The notes: a model not told the origin generated them from the sequence alone. Positions 1 to 9,169 are shown, counted from the first letter of the stretch. The stretch is DNA of 64,000 nt from Nocardia vulneris (GCF_001613425.1 NZ_BDCI01000043.1:1-64000), one strand, 5' to 3'. Translations and numbers: made by a program.

Positions 1-726
1 TGCGGGGGCCGGCGCCGGCGGCGCGGCGGCGGGCGCGGCCTGCGGCACACTGCCGCCGCGATATTGACCGGCCAGGTGCCACAACCCGGTGAAGTTGTTG
101 AACGGGCCGCCGACGATCTGGCTGGTCCACTCGAGCACGAAGTTGCCCGAGCCGTCGATGGTGCCGTGCACCGGGCTGGTCTTACCCGGCAGTCCACCGC
201 CCGGTTTCGGCGAGCCCTGATTGAACACCTGGTTGTTCCAGGTGACGCCGAGGCTGCTCAGGTCGCCGGAGAGCTGGCCGCCGTCGGTGAACAGCTGCGG
301 GGTGCCCGTGCCGCCGCCGGTCTGCGGGTCGGTGGGGTTGGTCGCGGTGGCGAAGTCGACGCCGTAGAAACGGACCGGCGTGGTGACCCGGCCCGACTGC
401 GCGTTGCCCGCCCCGTCGAACGCGGCGGCGGGTTGCGGCTGATAACTCCCGCTGATCAGCCCGCCGTCGCTGCCCGCGGACAGCGGGGTCACCGTCTGGT
501 CGCTGCACCCGGAATCACTGTTGGCGAGGTAGGGACCGCCCGCGTCGCCGGTCGGCAGGATCATCCGAAAGAAGCTGCCGGTCACCGCGCCGCCGGAGCA
601 GACGCCGGGCGCGAGCGAGAACAGGCCGTTCAGCGGCGCGGGTTCGGCATGCGCGAACGGTGCGACGAGCGTCGACAGCCCGAGGGCGGCTACCGCGGCA
701 GCGAGCCGATAAGAATTCCGTCCCAT
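1..726 (-). CDS. Secreted protein of unknown function, C-terminus cut by window edge
   Basis: The gene reads leftward from an ATG at 726 and has no stop before the window edge, so only the first 242 codons are visible. The N-terminus (MGRNSYRLAAAVAALGLS, ending near AHAEPAP) is a typical Sec signal peptide with an AHA cleavage site around residue 27. The mature part is rich in Gly, Thr and Asn and has paired cysteines (VCSGG, SGCSDQ), suggesting a disulfide-bonded extracellular domain. The last visible residues are an Ala/Pro-rich linker, so a further domain or a long tail probably follows. I do not recognise the family. The gene is divergent from the IcmF gene, with 232 bp between them. Confidence 0.75.
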   Translation of the reverse strand, partial: MGRNSYRLAAAVAALGLSTLVAPFAHAEPAPLNGLFSLAPGVCSGGAVTGSFFRMILPTGDAGGPYLANSDSGCSDQTVTPLSAGSDGGLISGSYQPQPAAAFDGAGNAQSGRVTTPVRFYGVDFATATNPTDPQTGGGTGTPQLFTDGGQLSGDLSSLGVTWNNQVFNQGSPKPGGGLPGKTSPVHGTIDGSGNFVLEWTSQIVGGPFNNFTGLWHLAGQYRGGSVPQAAPAAAPPAPAPA

Positions 727-958
727 GGATCGTCCTTCGGTGAAATTCGTGCGTGGATTTCTGATTCAGGGCATCGCGTCCCATCGGAACTTGAGCCCGA
801 ACGGCTTGTCGCCATTTGTGGTCACGGTGAGCGGAATCCCCGGAGCGAACTTTCCGGAATCGACCGGGCGTTTCCCGGTGGCACTGTGATGGGCATCACC
901 GTAGGATTAGTTTGACGTCCTAGTATCGGACGCCTCGTGGCAGCACCGGAGGGCAACC
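727..958. promoter_or_regulatory. Divergent intergenic region before icmF
   Basis: This 232-bp gap separates two divergent genes and must hold both promoters. TAGTAT at 921-926 fits the actinobacterial -10 pattern TANNNT and would give the mutase gene a short leader. No clear -35 or operator palindrome was seen. Confidence 0.3.
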
Positions 959-3900
959 GTGGCCGAGAGCAGCGCACTGCATACGCCGATCCACCCCGTC
1001 CGCTTCGTGACCTCGGCGGCCCTGTTCGACGGGCACGACGCGGCGATCAACATCATGCGCCGCATCCTGCAGTCGCAAGGCGCCGAGGTGATCCACCTCG
1101 GGCACAATCGCTCGGTCCGGGAAGTGGTCGACGCGGTACTCACCGAGGACGCACAGGGCGTCGCGGTGAGTTCCTACCAGGGCGGGCACGTCGAATACTT
1201 CGAATACCTCGCCGACGCACTGAAAAAAGCAGGGGCGGAACACGTTCGCATATTCGGCGGGGGCGGCGGCGTGATCGTCGCGCAGGAAATCGCGCGGCTC
1301 GCCGAATCCGGCGTGACCATCTTCTCCCCCGAGGACGGCCAGCGACTCGGCCTGCCCGGCATGATCAATCGCCTGATCCACGCGTGCGATATCGATCTCG
1401 CCACCGCGCCGCCGGTGCTGGACGCGGTGCTCACCGGCGAACGCGCGGCACTGGCCCGCGCCATCACCTGTATCCAGCAGGGCGTGCTGCCGGAGCCCGA
1501 TCAGCTCGTCTTGCGGCAGGCGGCCACCGCGCGCACCGTGCCGGTCCTCGGCATCACCGGCACCGGCGGTTCCGGAAAGTCCTCGCTCACCGACGAATTG
1601 GTGCGCCGGCTGCGCACCGACCAGCAGGACAAATTGCGCGTCGCGATTCTCGCGGTGGATCCGACCAGGCGCCGCGGTGGCGGCGCACTGCTCGGCGACC
1701 GTATCCGGATGAACGCCTTGGATGGCGAGCACATCTTCTTCCGCTCATTGGCCACCCGGGGCGGTCGCGAGTTGCCGGACCACATCGAACTCATCGTGAC
1801 CGCCTGCAAGGCAGCGGGTTACGACCTGGTCGTCCTGGAAACCCCGGGCATCGGACAGGGCGACGCAGCGGTCATCGAGCAGGTCGATGTGTCCATGTAC
1901 GTCATGACACCGGAATTCGGCGCCGCCTCCCAGCTGGAGAAGATCGACATGCTGGATTACGCGGACGTGGTGGCGATCAACAAGTTCGAGCGGCGCGGGG
2001 CCGCCGACGCGCTGCGGGACGTGTCGCGTCAGCTCATCCGCAACCGGGCGGACTTCAGCGCGTCGCCGGAGGACATGCCCGTATTCGGCACCAGCGCGGC
2101 CACTTTCAACGACGACGGCGTCACCGCGCTGTACCAGCACCTGACCGGCCTGCTCACCGAGCACGGTTTGCAACTGGATCCGGGGGTGCTGCCCAAGGTC
2201 GAGACCCGCACCTCGACCCGCTTCGCCCAGATCATTCCGCCCGCCAGGGTGCGCTACCTGGCCGAGATCGCCGAAACGGTGCGCGACTATCACACCAGGA
2301 CCGCCACGCAGATCGTCGCGGCGCAGCGGGTACAGCGCCTGGACCAGGTCGCCGCGGAGCTGCCGGACGATCGCGCCGTCGCCGACCTCGCCGCCACCGC
2401 CCGCACCGAACTGAGCCCGCAAAACGCCGCCCTACTGGCCGAATGGCCCGCCCTGGCCGAGTCCTATCGGGGTGCGGAGCAGGTGGTGCGCATCCGCGAC
2501 CGCGAGATCCGTACACCGTTGCGCCGGGAAACGCTGTCCGGCAACTCGATTCCGCGCGTCGCGCTGCCGCGCTACACCGACCACGGTGAGCTGCTGCGGT
2601 TCTTGCGCTCCGAGCACCTGCCCGGGCACTTCCCGTTCACCGCGGGCGTCTTCCCGTTCAAGCGGGACAACGAGGACCCGGCCCGGATGTTCGCCGGTGA
2701 GGGCGATCCGTTCCGCACCAACCGTCGTTTCAAGGTACTGAGCGAGTACGCCGCCGCGAAAAGGCTGTCCACCGCGTTCGATTCGGTGACGCTGTACGGT
2801 CACGATCCGGCCGAGCGTCCCGATATCTACGGCAAGGTCGGCACCTCGGGCGTCTCCATCGCCTCGCTCGACGATATGAAAGCGCTCTACGACGGCTTCG
2901 ACCTGACCGCGCCGACCACCTCGGTGTCGATGACCATCAACGGCCCCGCGCCGACCATCCTGGCGTACTTCCTCAATACCGCGATCGACCAAGCGCTGGA
3001 ACGCTTCTCGGCGGACAACGGGCGTCCGCCGACTGAGCAGGAAGCCGCCGACATCCGGGCCGAGACCCTGACGACGGTTCGCGGCACTGTGCAGGCCGAC
3101 ATCCTGAAAGAGGACCAGGGGCAGAACACCTGCATCTTCTCCACCGAATTCAGCCTGCGCATGATGGCCGATATCCAGGAATGGTTCGTGCGCAACAATG
3201 TCCGCAATTTCTACTCGGTGTCGATCTCCGGGTATCACATCGCGGAGGCGGGCGCGAATCCGATCAGCCAGCTCGCGTTCACCCTCGCCAACGGGTTCAC
3301 CTATGTGGAGGCGTATCTCGCGCGGGGTATGGCGATCGACGACTTCGCGCCGAACCTGTCGTTCTTCTTCTCCAACGGCATGGATCCCGAGTATTCGGTG
3401 ATCGGCCGGGTCGCCCGGCGCATCTGGGCGATCACCATGCGAGATCGCTACGGCGCCAACGATCGCGCCCAGAAGCTCAAGTACCACGTACAGACCTCGG
3501 GCCGCTCACTGCACGCGCAGGAGATGAGCTTCAACGACATTCGCACCACGTTGCAGGCACTGATCGCCATCTACGACAACTGCAACAGCCTGCACACCAA
3601 CGCCTACGACGAGGCGGTGACCACGCCCACCGAGGAATCGGTGCGCCGCGCGCTGGCCATCCAACTGATCATCAACCGCGAGTGGGGCGTGGCGATGAAC
3701 GAGAACCCGCTGCAGGGCAGCTTTCTCATCGACGAACTCACCGATCTGGTCGAGGAGGCAGTGCTGGCCGAGTTCGACCGGATCAGCGAGCGCGGCGGGG
3801 TGCTCGGCGCGATGGAGACCGGCTACCAGCGCGGCAAGATCCAGGACGAGTCGATCCGCTACGAGCACCGCAAGCACGACGGCTCGCTGCCGATCATCGG

Positions 3901-4177
3901 CGTGAACACCTTCCGCAACCCGCACGGCGAACCGCACCACGAGATCGAATTGGCGCGCGGCACCGAGCAGGAGAAGCAGTCTCAGCTACAGCGGGTCCGC
4001 GACTTCCAGCACCGGCACCGCGACGCCGCCCATGCCGCCCTCGCCCGCCTCGACGCGGTCGCCCGCACCGACGACAACATCTTCGAGGTCCTGATGGACG
4101 CCGCCCGCGTCTGCACCCTGCAACAGATCACCGACGCCTTCTTCACCGTCGGCGGCCAGTACCGCCGCAACGTGTGA
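959..4177 (+). CDS. icmF: Fused isobutyryl-CoA mutase IcmF (B12 domain, G-protein chaperone, mutase)
   Basis: This 1072-residue protein has the full IcmF architecture: an N-terminal cobalamin-binding domain (FDGHDAAIN near residue 24, standing for DxHxxG), a MeaI/ArgK-like GTPase (P-loop GITGTGGSGKSS at about 198-209, ETPGIGQGD, NKFE), and the large mutase domain (GEGDPFRTNRRF, SVSISGYHI, QTSGRSLHAQEM). IcmF enzymes interconvert isobutyryl-CoA and n-butyryl-CoA using adenosylcobalamin, and the G domain loads and protects the cofactor. The start is GTG with GGAGG at 948-952. The length matches the family. Substrate choice between isobutyryl-CoA and related acyl-CoAs cannot be settled by eye. 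Confidence 0.93.
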   Translation: MAESSALHTPIHPVRFVTSAALFDGHDAAINIMRRILQSQGAEVIHLGHNRSVREVVDAVLTEDAQGVAVSSYQGGHVEYFEYLADALKKAGAEHVRIFGGGGGVIVAQEIARLAESGVTIFSPEDGQRLGLPGMINRLIHACDIDLATAPPVLDAVLTGERAALARAITCIQQGVLPEPDQLVLRQAATARTVPVLGITGTGGSGKSSLTDELVRRLRTDQQDKLRVAILAVDPTRRRGGGALLGDRIRMNALDGEHIFFRSLATRGGRELPDHIELIVTACKAAGYDLVVLETPGIGQGDAAVIEQVDVSMYVMTPEFGAASQLEKIDMLDYADVVAINKFERRGAADALRDVSRQLIRNRADFSASPEDMPVFGTSAATFNDDGVTALYQHLTGLLTEHGLQLDPGVLPKVETRTSTRFAQIIPPARVRYLAEIAETVRDYHTRTATQIVAAQRVQRLDQVAAELPDDRAVADLAATARTELSPQNAALLAEWPALAESYRGAEQVVRIRDREIRTPLRRETLSGNSIPRVALPRYTDHGELLRFLRSEHLPGHFPFTAGVFPFKRDNEDPARMFAGEGDPFRTNRRFKVLSEYAAAKRLSTAFDSVTLYGHDPAERPDIYGKVGTSGVSIASLDDMKALYDGFDLTAPTTSVSMTINGPAPTILAYFLNTAIDQALERFSADNGRPPTEQEAADIRAETLTTVRGTVQADILKEDQGQNTCIFSTEFSLRMMADIQEWFVRNNVRNFYSVSISGYHIAEAGANPISQLAFTLANGFTYVEAYLARGMAIDDFAPNLSFFFSNGMDPEYSVIGRVARRIWAITMRDRYGANDRAQKLKYHVQTSGRSLHAQEMSFNDIRTTLQALIAIYDNCNSLHTNAYDEAVTTPTEESVRRALAIQLIINREWGVAMNENPLQGSFLIDELTDLVEEAVLAEFDRISERGGVLGAMETGYQRGKIQDESIRYEHRKHDGSLPIIGVNTFRNPHGEPHHEIELARGTEQEKQSQLQRVRDFQHRHRDAAHAALARLDAVARTDDNIFEVLMDAARVCTLQQITDAFFTVGGQYRRNV

Positions 4178-4217
4178 AGTCGCCGAGCCCGCCGAAAACC
4201 AGCCCACCTCGCCGAGC

Positions 4218-4340
4218 GTGAACCCTCGTTCGAGGCGTGGGTGTACTCGCGACGATCTCACCGCGCTCGGCGCGGGCCCGGACGATATCGTGCGGATCTT
4301 CCGCGACAACGCCCGCCGCGTCTACCGATTCGACGACTGA
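4218..4340 (+). pseudogene. Possible remnant of an amidohydrolase C-terminus
   Basis: The frame ending at TGA 4338-4340 encodes DDLTALGAGPDDIVRIFRDN then ARRVYRFDD. Ending on a helix with NARRVY followed by a hydrophobic residue is typical of metal-dependent amidohydrolases of the PF04909 type. Only about 40 codons are present, upstream residues do not resemble the family, and no catalytic histidines are visible. The simplest reading is a decayed 3' end left after a deletion. It could also be chance coding-like composition in high-GC DNA. Confidence 0.35.
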
Positions 4341-4354
4341 GCGCGCGAAACCCG

Positions 4355-5011
4355 TTACTCCCCTGCGGAAATGATCTCCGGCGGCAGATACCGGCCCGCG
4401 AACAGCGCACCGAGACCGCAGGTGTGCTCGATGATCCGCGGGCCGTCGATCTCCATCGCCCCGGTCCGCCACGCGGTGAGCAATTCGATGAAACCGCCGA
4501 TGCAGACCAGCGTGCTCATCCGGACGTCCACCTCATCGGTGTCGGGTGCCAGATATGGCCGCGCGGTGGCGATGAGCAGTTCGGTCGCGTCACCGAGCAT
4601 GGTCTTGCGGCGCTGCTCGAGCACGGCGCTGCCCGCGTGGTCGGCCAGCAGGATGCGTGCGCGCCCGTCGTGGTCGGATTGCAAGGCCACCGCCCGGGTC
4701 ACCGCCGCGCGCAGGATCGCCAGCGGCGGCTGGGTCACCTGCTCCGCGACGACCGCGGCGAGGTCGGCGAACACCTCGGCACACACGGCATCCCATGCGG
4801 CGCCGAGCAATTCGTCGCGATCGGCGAAATGCTCGTAGAAATAGCGGTCGTTGAGCGCGGTGCGCTGGCACACGCCGCGCATGGTCACGGCAGCCCAGCC
4901 GCTCTCGAGCCAGATCTCCAGGGCCGCGTCGAGCAGCCGCGCGCGGCGTTCGGCGCGCCGCTCCTCCGCGGTGCGCCCACCCCAGGTCCGGGCCGGTACA
5001 CGCAAGCTCAT
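4355..5011 (-). CDS. TetR/AcrR-family transcriptional regulator
   Basis: This 218-residue protein has a TetR-type helix-turn-helix in its first 60 residues (ARLLDAALEIWLESGWAAVT, then LNDRYFYEHFADRDELL) and a helical ligand-binding domain of ordinary length. I chose the ATG at 5011, giving MSLRVPART; a longer in-frame extension runs into the divergent promoter and looks non-coding. It faces the monooxygenase gene across 130 bp containing an inverted repeat (5039-5064), so it probably represses itself and that gene. The ligand is unknown. Confidence 0.88.
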   Translation of the reverse strand: MSLRVPARTWGGRTAEERRAERRARLLDAALEIWLESGWAAVTMRGVCQRTALNDRYFYEHFADRDELLGAAWDAVCAEVFADLAAVVAEQVTQPPLAILRAAVTRAVALQSDHDGRARILLADHAGSAVLEQRRKTMLGDATELLIATARPYLAPDTDEVDVRMSTLVCIGGFIELLTAWRTGAMEIDGPRIIEHTCGLGALFAGRYLPPEIISAGE

Positions 5012-5141
5012 GGTTGACAAAGTACCCCATCGCGCGCCTAATTGGTGGCAGGTGCGGCCAATTATGCGGTGATCGTCAGCCCCCAGCGGCCGCCGGAACA
5101 CACGAGGCGGTGTGTGCGCCGCCGGTACGTGGGAGGTGGCC
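5012..5141. promoter_or_regulatory. Divergent promoter region with TAATTGG-N12-CCAATTA inverted repeat
   Basis: A perfect 7-bp inverted repeat lies at 5039-5045 and 5058-5064, separated by 12 bp. A consensus TTGACA sits at 5014-5019 reading toward the monooxygenase. An operator here would let one TetR dimer control both divergent genes. Assignment to this TetR is inference from position. Confidence 0.5.
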
Positions 5142-6635
5142 ATGCCCGACAACGGGATCGAGCACGAGGTGATCATCGTCGGCGCCGGATTCGCCGGCAT
5201 CGGCGCGGCGATCAAGCTACGCGAGGCCGGCTTCGACGATTTCCTGATCGTCGACGAGGCCGACGGTGTCGGCGGCACCTGGCACTGGAACACCTATCCC
5301 GGTATCGCCGTGGACATTCCGTCGTTCAGCTACCAGTTCTCGTTCGAGCAGCGCGCCAGCTGGTCCCGAACCTACGCGCCGGGCCGGGAATTGAAGGCGT
5401 ACGCCGAATCGTGTGTGGACAAATACGAGCTGCGGTCCCGAATCCGGTTCGGCACCAACATCACCGAAGCCGAGTTCGATGCGGACGGCTGCCGGTGGCG
5501 GCTGCGCACCGCGACCGGTGACGAGCTGACCGCACGATTCGTCATCAGCGCCACCGGCGTGCTCACCCGCCCGAAACTGCCCGAGATCCCCGGTGTCGAC
5601 GCGTTCGCCGGCGTCACCATGCACACCTCACGCTGGGACCACCGGCAGGATCTGCGCGGCAAGCGGGTCGCGATCATCGGCACGGGAGCGTCTGCGGTGC
5701 AGGTGATTCCGGAGACCGCCCCGCAGGTCGAGCAGCTCGTCGTGTTCCAGCGCACGCCGATCTGGTGCCTGCCCCGGCTCGATCTCCCGCTGCCCAAGCC
5801 GGTGCAGTGGGCCCTGCGGGTGCCCGGCGCCCGCTCGCTGACCCGGCTGATCAGCCAGACCTACGTCGAGGTCACCTTCCCCATCGCCGCGCACTATCAC
5901 AAGAATCTGCCCACGGCCGCGATCGGCGAGCGGGCCGGTCTCGCGCACCTGCGCAGCCAGGTGAAAGATCCCGTGACCCGGGAAAAGCTCACGCCCCGTT
6001 ACGCTTTGGGCTGCAAGCGGCCGAGTTTCTCGAACGACTACCTGGCCACGTTCAACCGCGCCAACGTGGTGCTCGAGACCGACCCGATCGAGGCGATCAC
6101 CAGCACCGGGGTGCGCACGGCGTCGGGTACCGAGCACCCCGTCGACATCCTGGTCCTGGCAACCGGTTTCAAGGTGATGGAGTCGGGCAACATGCCGACC
6201 TATCGACTGCGCGGTATCGACGGCCTGGACCTGGAGAAGTGGTGGGACGAGAATCGGCTGCAAGCCTACGAGGGCGTGAGCGTGCCCGGGTTCCCGAACT
6301 TCTTCTCGATCATCGGCCCGTACGGCTACAACGGCTCGTCCTACTTCGCCCTGATCGAGAACCAGACCAGGCATATTCTGCGCTGCCTGCGCCACGCCAG
6401 AGCGGGCAACGCGACGGTGGTGGAGGTGACCCGCGAGGCCAACGACCGCTTCTTCCAGGAGATGCTGGACCGCCGCGGCGGCCAGGTGTTCTGGCAGGAC
6501 AGCTGCGCGGTCGCGAACAGCTACTACTTCGACAAACACGGCGACGTGCCACTACGCCCGTCGACCACCGTGGAGGCCGCCTGGCGCAGCGGCCATTTCG
6601 ACCTGTCCGACTACCGATTCGCCACCACCGCATAA
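5142..6635 (+). CDS. Flavin-containing Baeyer-Villiger-type monooxygenase
   Basis: This 497-residue enzyme would use FAD and NADPH to insert oxygen into a ketone or a related substrate. It has an FAD-binding Rossmann motif (GAGFAGIGAA near residue 14), the Baeyer-Villiger fingerprint FxGxxxHxxxW (FAGVTMHTSRW, about 155-165) and a second NADP-binding motif (GTGASAVQV, about 181). The ATG at 5142 is preceded by GGGAGGTGG at 5130-5138, better than the upstream in-frame start at 5112. The divergent TetR gene is the likely regulator. Length is within the family range. The substrate cannot be inferred. Confidence 0.88.
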   Translation: MPDNGIEHEVIIVGAGFAGIGAAIKLREAGFDDFLIVDEADGVGGTWHWNTYPGIAVDIPSFSYQFSFEQRASWSRTYAPGRELKAYAESCVDKYELRSRIRFGTNITEAEFDADGCRWRLRTATGDELTARFVISATGVLTRPKLPEIPGVDAFAGVTMHTSRWDHRQDLRGKRVAIIGTGASAVQVIPETAPQVEQLVVFQRTPIWCLPRLDLPLPKPVQWALRVPGARSLTRLISQTYVEVTFPIAAHYHKNLPTAAIGERAGLAHLRSQVKDPVTREKLTPRYALGCKRPSFSNDYLATFNRANVVLETDPIEAITSTGVRTASGTEHPVDILVLATGFKVMESGNMPTYRLRGIDGLDLEKWWDENRLQAYEGVSVPGFPNFFSIIGPYGYNGSSYFALIENQTRHILRCLRHARAGNATVVEVTREANDRFFQEMLDRRGGQVFWQDSCAVANSYYFDKHGDVPLRPSTTVEAAWRSGHFDLSDYRFATTA

Positions 6636-6676
6636 CCAGGCCCTGGGTGTCGGTGCCTGTCGTTACGCTTCGGCGC

Positions 6677-7084
6677 ATGAAGGCACTCGGCACTTTCACC
6701 GTCGTCTCGTTCGTCCCGACCGAGGTGGGCCCGGACCCGGCCATCGCGACCGCGCTGCCCGTCGGCCTCGCGCACCTCGAGAAGTCGTTCGCGGGCGAGG
6801 TCACCGGCCGCTCGGCGACGCTGTTCACCGCCGCCTTCGACCAGGCCACCGGTGTCGGCACCTACGTCGCGATGGAGTCGTTCGAGGGCGCGCTGCACGG
6901 CGTGCCGGGCAGTTTCAACTTCGCACACTGCGCGACGACCTCGGGCACGGATCGCAGCGCCGAGTTCTTCACCATCGTGCCCACCAGCGGTACGGGCGGG
7001 CTGGCGGGCATCACCGGGACCGGCGGCCTCGCCGTGGACGCGGACGGCACCCACCGCATCTGGTTCGACTACGAACTCGGCTGA
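6677..7084 (+). CDS. DUF3224 domain-containing protein
   Basis: This 135-residue protein has the DUF3224 pattern: a small beta-rich fold with GTFTVVSFVPTE at the N-terminus, a central VGTYVAMESFEGALHG and a C-terminal IWFDYEL. Proteins of this family are soluble and largely uncharacterised, related in shape to small hydrolases or isomerases. It starts at the ATG at 6677, 41 bp after the monooxygenase stop and on the same strand, so co-transcription is possible. No signal peptide or membrane helix is seen. The role is unknown. Confidence 0.75.
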   Translation: MKALGTFTVVSFVPTEVGPDPAIATALPVGLAHLEKSFAGEVTGRSATLFTAAFDQATGVGTYVAMESFEGALHGVPGSFNFAHCATTSGTDRSAEFFTIVPTSGTGGLAGITGTGGLAVDADGTHRIWFDYELG

Positions 7085-7086
7085 GC

Positions 7087-7854
7087 TCAGCCGCGGGCGG
7101 CCCGGGCCAGCTGCGCGGTCAAGGTGTTTCGTGCGGTGGCGAGCGAGGGGCCGTACCAGGTGAGACTGCGTCCTTCGACCAGGGCCACGTCGCATCCCGG
7201 GAAGGCCTCGGGGCCATCGGTTTCGGTGAAGACGTACGGCTCGTCCGGTAGCACCGCGAGCTCGACACCGGCGGTCAGCTCGTCCTCGGTGAGCCGGGGG
7301 TAGCGCTCGGCACGGTCGGCGTGCACGAGGTGCAGGCCGAGCCGGTGGGCCAGGTCGCCGGTGAACGTGTCGCGCCCCACCACCATCCACGGGTTGCGCC
7401 AGATCGGAATCACCGCGGGCCGCGACGGCACGGGTGGCGGTGCCGCCCAGACGGATTCGGCCGCCACCAACCAGGCAGGGACACCCGCGCCGAGAGCTAC
7501 GGTGCAGAGCCGGCGCAACGAGGCCAACGCCTCGTCCACCGTCTCGATCCGGGTGACCCACACCGGAATACCGGCCGCGCGCAAGCGATCGACGTCGATG
7601 CGCCGGTTCTCCTCCATATTGCACAGCACCAGGTCCGGGGCCAGCTCGACGATGCGACGCACGTGCGGGTTCTTGGTGCCGCGCACGCGCTCGACGTCCA
7701 GGCTGGTCGGCTGCGTGCACCAATCCGTCGCGGCGACAAGAACTTCGGGGCAGGTGCGGGCCACCGCCTCGGTCAGTGAGGGGACCAGCGACACCACCCG
7801 CCGCGGCTCGGTCAGCGGCACCACCGTGCCCAGATCGTCGCGCACCGGGCTCAT
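7087..7854 (-). CDS. Helical-backbone metal receptor (BtuF/cobalamin-binding-like protein)
   Basis: This 255-residue protein resembles substrate-binding domains of the BtuF/FhuD class: VVSLVPSLTEAV near the N-terminus, DWCTQP, then the recurring VELAPDLVLCNMEEN and FPGCDVALVEG segments. Such proteins bind cobalamin or chelated iron, normally outside the cell. No signal peptide or lipobox is visible, so it may act in the cytosol, as many actinobacterial copies appear to do. The ATG at 7854 overlaps the stop of the upstream TetR gene by 4 bp, indicating translational coupling. It ends 2 bp from the convergent DUF3224 gene. Confidence 0.75.
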   Translation of the reverse strand: MSPVRDDLGTVVPLTEPRRVVSLVPSLTEAVARTCPEVLVAATDWCTQPTSLDVERVRGTKNPHVRRIVELAPDLVLCNMEENRRIDVDRLRAAGIPVWVTRIETVDEALASLRRLCTVALGAGVPAWLVAAESVWAAPPPVPSRPAVIPIWRNPWMVVGRDTFTGDLAHRLGLHLVHADRAERYPRLTEDELTAGVELAVLPDEPYVFTETDGPEAFPGCDVALVEGRSLTWYGPSLATARNTLTAQLARAARG

Positions 7855-8378
7855 GACAGGACCCGCCTCGCCAGGATCCGGAGTTCCTCCGGCGGCACCG
7901 CGGGCAGCATATTGCTCGCGCCGAGCACAAGCAGATAGAGGATCCGCGCGGTCTCCCAGGCGTCGGTCTCCGCATAGCCGCTCTCCTGCAACAGTTTTCG
8001 CAAGATATCCAGCCGTGCGGTGTCGATCCGCGCCTTCACCTCGGCCGCGGCCTGGTCGTCGATCGCCCAGGACCGGACCGCGGTCTCCAACCTGGCCGGG
8101 CCGTCGTCCTCCAGCACGAGATCGAGCAGTAGGTCCAGCCGGGCCCGCGCGTCGAGCGACTCGGCGGCGGTGACCTCGCGCACGTAGCGGGTGGTGTGCA
8201 CCTCCTCGAAGTGCGCGAGCAACGCCGCCTTGTAGCCGGTGATCCCGGAAAAGTGGTGGTAGAACGAGCCGGTGCTCAGCCCGGTCGTCGCGACCAACCG
8301 CTCCAGCGTGAGCCCGGCGGGTCCCGCCGTGCCGAGGATCGCCAAGCCTGATTCCAGCCATGAACTCTTGCCCGCCAC
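7851..8378 (-). CDS. TetR-family transcriptional regulator
   Basis: This 175-residue protein has a TetR helix-turn-helix (LAILGTAGPAGLTLERLV, STGSFYHHFSGITGYKAAL) followed by an all-helical C-terminal domain. I chose the GTG at 8378, giving VAGKSSWLESG, because upstream sequence runs into an AT-rich promoter. Its stop overlaps the start of the metal-receptor gene, so the two form an operon. It is divergent from the membrane protein gene at 8451, a likely target. Confidence 0.82.
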   Translation of the reverse strand: MAGKSSWLESGLAILGTAGPAGLTLERLVATTGLSTGSFYHHFSGITGYKAALLAHFEEVHTTRYVREVTAAESLDARARLDLLLDLVLEDDGPARLETAVRSWAIDDQAAAEVKARIDTARLDILRKLLQESGYAETDAWETARILYLLVLGASNMLPAVPPEELRILARRVLS

Positions 8379-8450
8379 ATTTCCCAGCCTATAACATAAG
8401 TTTTGTTCTGTTCTGGGAACGCTGGTTCGGCCCGAGTCACGGAGGTCGCG

Positions 8451-8921
8451 ATGACCGCGATAGCACCCTCGTCCACCCTGTCCGCCCGCTGGGCCACGCC
8501 GGTCCACCTCGCGGGCTCCGCACTGCTCGGCGCGGTCGGCCTGGCCCACCTGCTGGTCGTGCACGCCTTCGGCGGCACCGATTCGCCCGCCGAAGAGACG
8601 GTCAACGAACTGTCCACCCATGTCAGCACGGCACTGTTCGAGGGCGGCAGGCAACTCAGTGTGTTCGATCTCAACACCGGTTACAGCGTCGGCATGGGGT
8701 TGTTCGGACTGCTTTTCGGGCTGCTCGCGATCGCCGCGGTGCGCTCGGCCCCACAGCTGATCGCACGCTGGTCGCTGTTCAACGGCGTCTGCGTGGCAGC
8801 CGCGGGCGGACTGTGCTGGATCGCCCTGCTGTACTTTCCCGAGCCGGTGATCGTCATGTCGATCATTGCGACATTGTGCTTCACGACCGTGCTGGTGGCC
8901 GGTCCTCGCGAAAGGGCCTGA
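8451..8921 (+). CDS. Small integral membrane protein, four predicted helices
   Basis: The 156-residue product has hydrophobic stretches at about 19-40 (LAGSALLGAVGLAHLLVVHA), 82-100 (GMGLFGLLFGLLAIAAV), 113-130 and 135-150, consistent with four membrane helices. No catalytic motif is visible. The ATG at 8451 has GGAGG at 8440-8444. The divergent TetR gene and the AT-rich 72-bp spacer suggest TetR control. The function is unknown. Confidence 0.75.
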   Translation: MTAIAPSSTLSARWATPVHLAGSALLGAVGLAHLLVVHAFGGTDSPAEETVNELSTHVSTALFEGGRQLSVFDLNTGYSVGMGLFGLLFGLLAIAAVRSAPQLIARWSLFNGVCVAAAGGLCWIALLYFPEPVIVMSIIATLCFTTVLVAGPRERA

Positions 8922-9127
8922 GCGCTGCCGAAGTTCGGCGCAAGGGCAGCGGCCTGGCAACCTTCGGGCAGTACCCAGACGGTGTGACCGGGCGCACACT
9001 GGACGAGGCATCCGGTGTCGGGAAGTCCCGGTCCCTGTGTCACCGGACTCGATCCCGCCCCGAAGGTCCGGCGGCGCCCCGAAAGCCCCGACGCCGGATG
9101 CTCACCAAACGCGGGCGTGATCAGCCG

Positions 9128-9169
9128 CTGTCAGCCCTCTATCTGGCGCTGTCAGCCCTCTATCTGGCG
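9128..9169. repeat. Perfect 21-bp tandem duplication at the SWIM gene 3' end
   Basis: CTGTCAGCCCTCTATCTGGCG occurs twice head to tail (9128-9148, 9149-9169). The inner copy encodes the last codons and stop of the SWIM protein (RQIEG-stop); the outer copy repeats the same codons and stop just past the gene. It is a recent-looking local duplication that leaves the protein unchanged. Confidence 0.9.

Noticed and set aside
8379..8450. AT-rich AACA...TGTT sequence between TetR and membrane-protein genes as an operator
   Set aside because: The dyad is only 4 bp and imperfect around it; it may be promoter DNA, but I cannot support a specific site.
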